NCBI GenBank assembly: GCA_020722565.1
Contig: DYKO01000008.1
Coordinates: forward strand, 19,867 to 83,866
DNA length: 64,000 bases
Source of the DNA: Rikenella microfusus
GTDB taxonomy: Bacteria > Bacteroidota > Bacteroidia > Bacteroidales > Tenuifilaceae
Reading direction: 5' to 3'
Positions 35,084 through 42,635 of the stretch are shown here, piece by piece. Under the pieces are notes generated by a model. The model made no database searches. It saw only the letters and a program-made list of their open reading frames with translations, and was not told where the DNA came from. Both the position numbers and the translations under genes were made by a program. Numbering within the stretch: position 1 is the stretch's first letter; the number at the start of each line of letters is the position of its first letter.

Positions 35084-35976
35084 ATCTTAAAATTAGCATC
35101 AACCTATTCATAACCCTTATAGCATTAAACAGCTGTGATAACTCGCTGGAAACCGATAAGCGTGTTGCAGAGGAAAAAAGCATTGAGAGCTACCTTAGCA
35201 CTAAAAAGTGGCAATACACTAAAGCCGATGGGGTTTACCACGTGGCACAAAACACATCCTATGGCTACGAAGTTAACATTGGCGACACCATCATTTTTTG
35301 GTATAAGGGCTACACAATTGGCAGTTCCACAATAGTTTTTGATACCAACATTAAAAGCGTGGCAGCTGAAGCAAAAATGGATACCATTGTCAGAAAATTT
35401 GAGCCAATTTTTGCCGTTATGGGAAAAACTGATCTGCTAAAGGGTCTTTACTATGGACTAAGACTTTGCAGGGAGGGGCAAAAAGCAACCATATTATTCC
35501 CATCAAACTTGGGCTATAAGGATAACTACATGGGATCCGTACCAGCCTGGAGCCCATTAGCCTTTGATGTAGAAATTATCTATTTAAATGGTCAAGGGAA
35601 AATTTCTGAGCAAAACATCCTCAACAACCTGAACCTTGATGAATATACCCAACATTCATCGGGCCTATTTTATAAGTATGTCGTTGATACCGGATCGATA
35701 AAACCCCTTGAAATTGATTCCATTTGGTGCAGCTACAACATTTCGCTTATCAATGGCTCAACGGTTGAAGAATTCCAAACCAATCAAAAACCAATTGCTA
35801 TTAAATCATTAAATATAGATGCTCTAAAAATTGGCTTCAGCCTAACCTCAACGGGGGGTACCACAAAAATTATTTCACCATCGCCACTGGCTTATGGGAA
35901 AAAGGGTAATGAAATGGTTCCATCCTATACACCTGTTGAAATTACCATCAAACTTGATAGCATTAAAAAGAATTAA
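35080..35976 (+). CDS. Degenerate two-domain FKBP-like lipoprotein
   Basis: The 298-residue lipoprotein has a signal ending LNSC. Two FKBP-like domains can be traced. The first has YEVNIGDTIIFWYKGYTIGSST, VFDTNIKSV and LLKGLYYGLRLCREGQKATILFPSNLGYKD. The second, around residue 190, has SSGLFYKYVVDTGSIKPLEIDSIWCSY and IGFSLTSTGGTTKIISPSPLAYGKKG. The strand pattern is kept but several active-site aromatics are lost, so the protein may act as a chaperone or binding module rather than an isomerase. It overlaps the preceding gene by 4 bases. Confidence 0.8.
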   Translation: MNLKISINLFITLIALNSCDNSLETDKRVAEEKSIESYLSTKKWQYTKADGVYHVAQNTSYGYEVNIGDTIIFWYKGYTIGSSTIVFDTNIKSVAAEAKMDTIVRKFEPIFAVMGKTDLLKGLYYGLRLCREGQKATILFPSNLGYKDNYMGSVPAWSPLAFDVEIIYLNGQGKISEQNILNNLNLDEYTQHSSGLFYKYVVDTGSIKPLEIDSIWCSYNISLINGSTVEEFQTNQKPIAIKSLNIDALKIGFSLTSTGGTTKIISPSPLAYGKKGNEMVPSYTPVEITIKLDSIKKN

Positions 35977-36027
35977 CTTTGATTTATAACCCTAAATGCT
36001 ATATTTGCAGGAAATTAATATCAAATT

Positions 36028-37020
36028 ATGAGGCGATTTTGTTTTTTACTCTTACTGAGCAGCTCTTTGGCTTTTATTTCATGCGACAGAGACTTTAATG
36101 ATCCCATAGGCGATGAAGAAGCACGCTTTAACGCCTGGATTCAGGTACATAATATCCCTGCCGAGGCAAAAAAGCCTAGCGGGTTGTATTTTGTTTCAAA
36201 CACCCCAGGAAGCGGAACTACTCCAACAAATGAGAGCTGGGTTTTATACTCATACACCGAAGAAACATTGGATGGAATGGTTTGGTTAACGAGCAATCAG
36301 AATTTAGCCCTCCTCTATTCCAAATATGATAATAGCTACCACTATGCCCCCGTATTTGTTAAGTTAGATAAAGCGCCCAAGCTAATTACTGGTTATAATA
36401 GAACCCTGCTAAAAGGAGTATTTGAGGGCTTAACCTACATGAAAGAAGGAGAAAAAGCTACACTTTACATACCCTACTATTTAGCATATGGAACAAATTC
36501 TGCAACCAACGGACTTGGTTACCAATCATTAATTTATGAATTAGAGTTGCATAAAGTGATTTCCGACCCCAGAGCTTATGAAAAAGAGATAATTGATACC
36601 TATATAGCCCAGAACTACCCCGGCCTTGAACCTATCAACGATAGTATTTATTACATTCAGTTGGCTCCACCAACTGTTGATACTATAACCCTAGCTAAGG
36701 ATTCGGTAGCTTATGTTTACTATAAAGGCATGTTCCTCGACGGCTTTGTTTTTGATACCAATATCGACAGCGTAGCAACAAAATTAGGACGTAAATTTAG
36801 TTCAACCGATTCGCTCAGGGTCACAATAGGAGGCACTGAAACCATAAAGGGTTTCAGCCAAGCCTTAGCTAACATGAAACAGGGAGAGTGGGGACGTGCC
36901 ATCATCCCATCGTTCTGCGCTTACGATTCATCAGGGAACAACAGTATTCCTCCCTTTACACCCCTGATATTTGATATCTACTTTAGCAGCAAGGGTAAAG
37001 CATCAATCAAACCAAAATAA
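36028..37020 (+). CDS. Two-domain FKBP-like lipoprotein
   Basis: The 330-residue lipoprotein has a signal ending FISC. The first domain (~45-175) contains SGLYFVSNTPGSGTTP and LLKGVFEGLTYMKEGEKATLYIPYYLAYG. The second (~200-325) contains SVAYVYYKGMFLDGFVFDTN, TIKGFSQALANMKQGEWGRAIIPSFCAYD and PPFTPLIFDIYF. The second half keeps the typical FKBP core better than the first. The last base of its stop directly abuts the stop codon of the convergent methyltransferase gene (37021). Confidence 0.82.
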   Translation: MRRFCFLLLLSSSLAFISCDRDFNDPIGDEEARFNAWIQVHNIPAEAKKPSGLYFVSNTPGSGTTPTNESWVLYSYTEETLDGMVWLTSNQNLALLYSKYDNSYHYAPVFVKLDKAPKLITGYNRTLLKGVFEGLTYMKEGEKATLYIPYYLAYGTNSATNGLGYQSLIYELELHKVISDPRAYEKEIIDTYIAQNYPGLEPINDSIYYIQLAPPTVDTITLAKDSVAYVYYKGMFLDGFVFDTNIDSVATKLGRKFSSTDSLRVTIGGTETIKGFSQALANMKQGEWGRAIIPSFCAYDSSGNNSIPPFTPLIFDIYFSSKGKASIKPK

Positions 37021-37728
37021 TCAGGCCAACAGGACAAAAACAACATTTTTCTTATTAATATAGGGGAGTGGAAGTTTTTTCCACTCCCCTATTGTTTTGG
37101 TAACCACCATTTCATCCCCAGAGGTAAGCTCCTTTGCAATGGTAAGCCGGGTATGCTCATTACAATCCAATAGTAATTCCTTAAAAAGCTGTATGTTGCG
37201 GTATGGAGCTTCGATAAATATTTGAGTTTGACCCTCGGAACGGCTACGCTGCTCAAGTTGTCGGATTTTTTTTCTTCGTTCCATTGGTTTAACGGGTAAA
37301 TAGCCCACAAATGCAAAGTTTTGTCCGTTAAAACCACTTGCCATAAGAGCTAGCAAGATAGAACTAGGCCCCACTAGCGGAACTGTTCTGATACCTTTTG
37401 AATGAGCCAGTTCAACGAGCATGGCTCCTGGATCAGCAATGGCTGGTACACCCGCCTCCGACATTAACCCCATATCATTTCCCTCGAGGAGGGGTTTCAA
37501 CATTTCCTCAAGTTCTTCGGGTTGGGTGTGCTCGTTGAGCAAAAAAAATGTTAATTCATCAATAGGTGTTGCCACCCTAACTCGAGATAAATATCTACGG
37601 GCAGTTCGCAGCTCCTCTACCACAAAATATTTAAGGTTTCTGGTAACATCAATTACTCCCTGGGGCATAACCGCTTCAATACGACTATCGCCTATGGGTG
37701 TTGGAATTAAGTATAGTTTACCTTTCAC
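37021..37728 (-). CDS. RsmI-family SAM-dependent methyltransferase
   Basis: This tetrapyrrole-methylase-fold protein resembles RsmI (16S rRNA C1402 2'-O-methylation). At 235 residues it is shorter than the usual ~280 and corresponds to the second, shorter paralogue common in Bacteroidota. It has LYLIPTPIGD at the N-terminus and FVVEELRTARRYLSR. GLMSEAGVPAIADPGAMLV is the SAM-binding loop, and GPSSILLALMASGF and FIEAPYRNIQLFKELL follow. The RNA target of this paralogue cannot be decided from sequence. Its stop codon directly abuts that of the FKBP gene on the other strand. Confidence 0.88.
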   Translation of the reverse strand: MKGKLYLIPTPIGDSRIEAVMPQGVIDVTRNLKYFVVEELRTARRYLSRVRVATPIDELTFFLLNEHTQPEELEEMLKPLLEGNDMGLMSEAGVPAIADPGAMLVELAHSKGIRTVPLVGPSSILLALMASGFNGQNFAFVGYLPVKPMERRKKIRQLEQRSRSEGQTQIFIEAPYRNIQLFKELLLDCNEHTRLTIAKELTSGDEMVVTKTIGEWKKLPLPYINKKNVVFVLLA

Positions 37729-37790
37729 TGTGATATTATTTGAAGGGTTGTTACTATATTTACTGAAATTTTTAGCGAATTTAGCATTAA

Positions 37791-38705
37791 ATGCTCAGAT
37801 ATTTCAAACAACTCATTCGAAGTAGAAATGCCATTCTGGTTATAGCTGTTCTAACAGGCATGATTGCCGGCGAATATGCAGGTAAGTTAAAGTTTCTTAC
37901 CTTTCCAGCACTCTCGCTAACCATGATCTTTTCAATGACCGGCATTAGCCTCCGTCAGGTTAGGAAGATGGATAGAATATACAATCCGATACTGCTTGGA
38001 ATCGGATTAAACTACCTAGTTTTTTCAGCAGTACTACTCCCGCTGGCCTACCTACTGATGCCCACAAAGGAACTGTTTTATGGATTTGTTGTAATTGCTG
38101 CTGCTCCACCAGGTGTAGCAATAATACCCTTTACATTTATTTTGAAAGGAAACGTTGTTTACTCCATATTAGGTGTAACTGCAGCTTTTTTGAGTTCAAT
38201 AATAATTGCTCCCTTAATGGTAAAGTATCTGGCATCATCTGTGGCCATAAACCCTATTGACCTATTTTGGATGATGGTCCAACTGGTAATTATACCATTA
38301 ATTGTTTCACGTTTTTTACTTTGGAAACCAATTAAACCCTATATCGAAAAGGTAAGAGGGAAAGTGGTTGATTGGGGTTTTGCGCTGCTTATTTTTGTTG
38401 CTGTGGGATTGAACCGTAGCGTGTTCTTTACCACACCAATTTTACTTCTAGAAATCGGTGGGATACTAATGGTTACGCTTTGGGGATTAGGTTATATTAC
38501 CAATTGGGTGGCTAAATATTTTAACCTACCGTATGAAAAACGAATTGCACTAACCATGATGGTTGGAATAAAGAGTTCGGGTTTCTCAGTGTTTACTGCC
38601 CTTTCGCTTTTTGGTCAGGAGGCAGCCATTCCCTCGGCTGTGCTTGCTGTTGTTGTATTGATTTACTTAATATTTCTTTCTTTTAAATCAAAATTAATTA
38701 AGTGA
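37791..38705 (+). CDS. BASS/SBF-type membrane transporter (bile acid:sodium symporter family)
   Basis: The 304-residue integral membrane protein has about nine to ten spans. The motif VVIAAAPPGVAIIPFTFILKGN matches the crossover region of the bile acid:Na+ symporter / ACR3 superfamily, and MTGISLRQVRK lies in the first half. GIKSSGFSVFTALSLFG is the second conserved helix break. The substrate cannot be inferred; known members take up bile acids, pantoate, pyruvate or arsenite. The stop overlaps the GTG start of the next gene by 4 bases (GTGA), which shows translational coupling with the PhnP-like hydrolase. Confidence 0.82.
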   Translation: MLRYFKQLIRSRNAILVIAVLTGMIAGEYAGKLKFLTFPALSLTMIFSMTGISLRQVRKMDRIYNPILLGIGLNYLVFSAVLLPLAYLLMPTKELFYGFVVIAAAPPGVAIIPFTFILKGNVVYSILGVTAAFLSSIIIAPLMVKYLASSVAINPIDLFWMMVQLVIIPLIVSRFLLWKPIKPYIEKVRGKVVDWGFALLIFVAVGLNRSVFFTTPILLLEIGGILMVTLWGLGYITNWVAKYFNLPYEKRIALTMMVGIKSSGFSVFTALSLFGQEAAIPSAVLAVVVLIYLIFLSFKSKLIK

Positions 38706-39463
38706 AGCTAACATTTCTTGGAACAGGAACTTCGCAGGGTGTGCCAGTAATTGCCTGCCCGTGTCCGGTTTGCCAATCGACAGACCCCAGGGACAAACGA
38801 CTAAGAACCGCAGCCCTTATTGAACATCAAGGTATAAACATAGTAATTGATGCCGGACCCGATTTCCGGCAGCAAATGCTAAGAGCCAACGTAAAAAACC
38901 TTCACGCCATTCTTATCACCCATGAACATCGCGACCATATCGCCGGCCTAGATGATGTTAGGGCCTTTAACTGGATTCAAAAACGCCCCATGGATATTTG
39001 GGCTGAAGAAAGAGTTCTTGTTGAGCTACAAAGAGAATATGCCTATGTTTTTGCAGAGCAAAAGTACCCTGGAATACCTGAATTCTCCTTACATATAATT
39101 GAAAATCAAATATTTGAAATATTAGGGATTAAGATTACACCCATCAGGCTTTACCACTATAAGCTTCCTATTTACGGATTTCGAATTGGGAATCTTACCT
39201 ATATCACCGATGCTAATTTTATTCCAGAAGAAGAAAAGGAAAAGATCATAGGCACAAAATATCTGGTAATAAATGCCCTCAGGATGCAAAAGCACATCTC
39301 GCATTTTTCACTACCCGAAGCATTAGAACTTATAAATCAGTTTAGTCCCAAAAAGGCATTTCTTACGCATGTGAGCCATCAAATGGGATTTTACAAGGAT
39401 GTATCCAAAATGCTTCCGGATAATGTTTGTTTGGCATACGATGGACTAGAAGTACTATGCTAA
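38702..39463 (+). CDS. PhnP-like MBL-fold metallohydrolase
   Basis: This metallo-beta-lactamase-fold hydrolase probably acts on a cyclic or diester phosphate. The start is a GTG that overlaps the preceding stop. The 253-residue protein begins LTFLGTGTSQGVPVIACPCPVC (C19, C21 and C24, the extra zinc cysteines of PhnP-type proteins). It then has AALIEHQGINIVIDAGPDFRQQ and ITHEHRDHIAGLDD (HxHxDH at 74-79). Near the C-terminus AFLTHVSHQMGF gives the last metal histidines. No other phosphonate genes are nearby, so phosphonate breakdown is unlikely. Confidence 0.9.
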   Translation: MKLTFLGTGTSQGVPVIACPCPVCQSTDPRDKRLRTAALIEHQGINIVIDAGPDFRQQMLRANVKNLHAILITHEHRDHIAGLDDVRAFNWIQKRPMDIWAEERVLVELQREYAYVFAEQKYPGIPEFSLHIIENQIFEILGIKITPIRLYHYKLPIYGFRIGNLTYITDANFIPEEEKEKIIGTKYLVINALRMQKHISHFSLPEALELINQFSPKKAFLTHVSHQMGFYKDVSKMLPDNVCLAYDGLEVLC

Positions 39464-39597
39464 CAAGTTGCTCCCCTTTAAATTAAAAAACTTGTAAAAA
39501 AGAATATTTAAGTACCAGCAAATGCAAATGCTACGCTAAAAAGTGCAGTACTAAGGCCCTACATATCAGCTATCCATACACAAAAGTGACCCCAATA

Positions 39598-39637
39598 AAA
39601 AAAATAAAAAAAAGGGTTGCCAAATTGCAACCCTTTA
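39598..39637 (-). terminator. Intrinsic terminator of the M3 peptidase gene
   Basis: AAAGGGTTGC-caaatt-GCAACCCTTT (39611-39636) is followed on the minus strand by a long T-rich run. It lies 10 bases after the stop at 39646. Confidence 0.9.
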
Positions 39638-39645
39638 CCATTCTG

Positions 39646-41757
39646 CTACTTAAGCCCTCTATTTTTAAGAAGTGGCTCAATTGATGGTGACTTGCCTCTA
39701 AACTTTAGGTACTGAGCCATACCATCATTGTTGCCACCATCGGAAAGAATATGTTTTCTAAACCGTTCAGCAACCTCCTTATTGAAGATATCGCCTGTTT
39801 CGATGAACGCATTAAATGCGTCAGCATCTAACACTTCTGCCCAAAGGTAAACATAGTATCCGGCGGCATACCCCCCAACAATGTGATTAAAATAGGTTGA
39901 ACGGTAACGGGGATATATCTCTGGGATTAGATTAATTCGCTTCATCGACTCGTTTTCGAACTCTACAACATCAACCCGACGGGGTTCAGTAAAGCTGTGC
40001 CAATCGAGATCGAGAATTGAAGCCGCAATATATTCAACGGTTGCAAATCCCTGGTTAAAGGTTTGGCTCTTCTGAAGTTTTTCGATTAGTGCATCGGGAA
40101 TAACCTCGCCCGTTTGATAATGTCTTGCGTAAACCTTTAACACCTGTGGCTGGCTCGACCAGTGCTCCATGATTTGCGAGGGCAGCTCAACCATATCGCG
40201 AGGAACGCTTCCCGCAATTCTATCATAGGGTCCATCGGTGAATAATCCGTGTAGCGCATGGCCGAACTCATGAAAGAGAGTTTCCACCTCATCCCATGTA
40301 AGCAATGCAGGGGCAGCTGCAGTTGGACGAGTAAAATTGGTTACTATGTTAACAATAGGTGTAATTCGTTTGCCATTCTCGTAGGTCTGCTGTCGAAAAC
40401 GACCACACCACGCTCCAACGCGTTTACCTGGACGCGGATGGTAATCGAGATAGAGTAATCCTACGTGATTTTCATTTTGATCCTTTACCTCAAAAACCTC
40501 AACTTCGGGATGATAAACGGGTAAATCGGTTCGTTTGGTGAATGTTATGCCGTAAAGTTGAGTAGCCACGTAGAACATGCCATCACGTACGTTTTCGAGT
40601 TTAAAATAGGGTTTTAGCTCCGATTCATCCAAATCAAACTTTTCCTTACGCACTTTTTCTGCATAGAACCACCAATCCCATGGGGCCAACTTAAAGTCCC
40701 CCCCCTTGCGGTCAATCATAACCTGCATTGCATCGCGCTCGCGTTCAGCTGTTTTTAGGGCAGGTTCCCAAACCTCATTAAGGAAATTATAAACTGCCTG
40801 AGGGGTTTTGGCCATATTATTGCTGATAACATAATCGGCGTAAGTGTTATAACCTAACAACTTAGCCCTTTGTGCTCTAAGATTTGCAATTTCAAGAATA
40901 ATGGCCTTATTATCAAACTCATTATTATTATTTCCTCTCATCAGGTAGCCCATGTAAAGCTTTTCCCTCAGCTCACGGTTTCTAGCATACTGAAGGAAGG
41001 GTATCATGCTTGGTTTTTGAAGAGTGAATACCCATTTGCCCTCTTGACCGAATTGCTTTGCGGTAATGGCTGCAGCATTAATGACATCTTGTGGAAGGCC
41101 TTCAAGATCCTCAGGTTTATCAACCACCAAGTAGAAATTTTTGTTGGTTTCGGCCAGCAGGTTTTCGCCAAATTTCAATCCCAACTGCGATAATTGCTGG
41201 TTAATATGGCGAAGCTTAGCCTTATCGGCTACATTCAGGTTTGCACCATTGCGTACAAAGTCATCGTAGTACTTTTCAACAGTACGCTTTTGCAAGCTAT
41301 CGAGGCCTAACTTATCACGATTATTGTAAATGGTTTTGATTCGCTGAAAAAGTTTCTCGTTAAGGTTTATGTTATCGCGGTGCTCGGTAACCTTTGGTGC
41401 CACTAACCGAGCAATTTTTTGCATCTCGTCGGATGTTTCAGCACTATTAAGGCTGTAAAATACAATACTTACCTTTGAAAGTAGCCTCCCCGACTTATCG
41501 AGTGCCAAGATGGTATTCTCAAAAGTTGGAGCACTAGGGTTATTGATTATGGCCTCAATTTCCTTACGTTGCTCCTCAATACCCTTCTCAAAAGCTGGCA
41601 CATAGTGCTCGAGTTTAATTATGTGAAAGGGTGGTACCTTAAACGGGGTTTGGTACTCTGAAAAAAACGGATTGTCCAACGGATTGTTTTGGGCCTTACT
41701 CATTGTTACGGCCATGCCAAATGCAAGAACTAGCATAATTAATTTTCTCATTGCCAT
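39646..41757 (-). CDS. dcp: M3 family peptidyl-dipeptidase Dcp, exported
   Basis: This zinc peptidase removes C-terminal dipeptides. The 703 residues begin with a signal peptide (an ATG two codons in is equally possible) ending MSKAQ, so the enzyme is exported, unlike E. coli Dcp. The zinc site LFHEFGHALHGLF lies at 495-507 (HEFGH 496-500) and the distal Glu lies near 525. N-terminal NPFFSEYQTPFKVPPFHII is typical of the Dcp group. It has its own terminator. It joins several other exported peptidases in this window that point to peptide use. Confidence 0.96.
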   Translation of the reverse strand: MAMRKLIMLVLAFGMAVTMSKAQNNPLDNPFFSEYQTPFKVPPFHIIKLEHYVPAFEKGIEEQRKEIEAIINNPSAPTFENTILALDKSGRLLSKVSIVFYSLNSAETSDEMQKIARLVAPKVTEHRDNINLNEKLFQRIKTIYNNRDKLGLDSLQKRTVEKYYDDFVRNGANLNVADKAKLRHINQQLSQLGLKFGENLLAETNKNFYLVVDKPEDLEGLPQDVINAAAITAKQFGQEGKWVFTLQKPSMIPFLQYARNRELREKLYMGYLMRGNNNNEFDNKAIILEIANLRAQRAKLLGYNTYADYVISNNMAKTPQAVYNFLNEVWEPALKTAERERDAMQVMIDRKGGDFKLAPWDWWFYAEKVRKEKFDLDESELKPYFKLENVRDGMFYVATQLYGITFTKRTDLPVYHPEVEVFEVKDQNENHVGLLYLDYHPRPGKRVGAWCGRFRQQTYENGKRITPIVNIVTNFTRPTAAAPALLTWDEVETLFHEFGHALHGLFTDGPYDRIAGSVPRDMVELPSQIMEHWSSQPQVLKVYARHYQTGEVIPDALIEKLQKSQTFNQGFATVEYIAASILDLDWHSFTEPRRVDVVEFENESMKRINLIPEIYPRYRSTYFNHIVGGYAAGYYVYLWAEVLDADAFNAFIETGDIFNKEVAERFRKHILSDGGNNDGMAQYLKFRGKSPSIEPLLKNRGLK

Positions 41758-41829
41758 AAAATTTTGGTTCTTTTATTTTGACAATTGCCATAAATAAGGG
41801 TTTAAATCATTTACCAATTTTACTATTTC

Positions 41830-42462
41830 TTATTTTTTAAGATAATTGGCAAACACCTTTTCAAACTTTTCAAGTTTGGGTGTAATGACCATTTGGCAGT
41901 AGGGTTGATTTTTATTCCCCTCATAGTAGTTTTGGTGGTAATCTTCGGCTCTGTAAAAGTTGAGGTAGGGTTCAATAGCAGTTACAATAGGATCGCTCCA
42001 AATGCCTGCCCTATCAAGTGCATCCCTAACCTCAATAGCAGTTGCCTTTTGATCCTCATTATGGTAAAAGATTACCGAACGGTACTGCGAACCAATATCG
42101 GCTCCCTGTCGGTTCAGCGTAGTTGGATCATGTGTTTTAAAGTAGATTTCAAGAATCTTGGCAAAAGGAATAACATCGGGGTTAAAGGTAACCTGAACCA
42201 CTTCGGTATGACCGGTTTCACCGGTGCAAACCTGTTGGTAGGAAGGATTCTTTACGTGTCCACCGGAATATCCCGATTCTACCTTAATAACACCATTCAA
42301 ACGGCTGAATATAGCCTCAACGCACCAAAAGCATCCAGCTCCAAGGGTAACTGTTTCTGTTTTAGTATTCATGGTTTCTACGTTTTTAGTTGCTTTATAT
42401 CCACAGCTATGTGCAATAAACAACACTGCTAATAATGTGGTTGTTACCATTATCTTTTTCAT
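41830..42462 (-). CDS. msrA: Peptide methionine-S-sulfoxide reductase MsrA, exported lipoprotein form
   Basis: The enzyme repairs S-form methionine sulfoxide in proteins. I chose the ATG at 42462, giving MKKIMVTTTLLAVLFIAHSC, a signal with a lipobox-like cysteine; a longer frame starts at 42489. The catalytic motif is LGAGCFWCVEAIF (Cys44 and Cys47 from this start). GYSGGHVKNPSYQQVCTGETGHTEVVQV and YFKTHDPTTLNRQGADIGSQYRS are the typical substrate-site segments. No fused MsrB domain is present. The likely site of action is the periplasm or outer membrane. Confidence 0.95.
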   Translation of the reverse strand: MKKIMVTTTLLAVLFIAHSCGYKATKNVETMNTKTETVTLGAGCFWCVEAIFSRLNGVIKVESGYSGGHVKNPSYQQVCTGETGHTEVVQVTFNPDVIPFAKILEIYFKTHDPTTLNRQGADIGSQYRSVIFYHNEDQKATAIEVRDALDRAGIWSDPIVTAIEPYLNFYRAEDYHQNYYEGNKNQPYCQMVITPKLEKFEKVFANYLKK

Positions 42463-42635
42463 TGCTTTACATTTTTTGTGCAATGCCACTATACATAAAC
42501 GTTTCGGGATTGATCTTGTTCAACTGCAATAATGTTTGAATGTTTCAAATTTCAAAAAATACATCCATGGCAAGTTTGCACTACAAAATAAAGAAACCAA
42601 CAGCAGCCGGTTTGCTTTTTTAAAAAGAATTTTTT

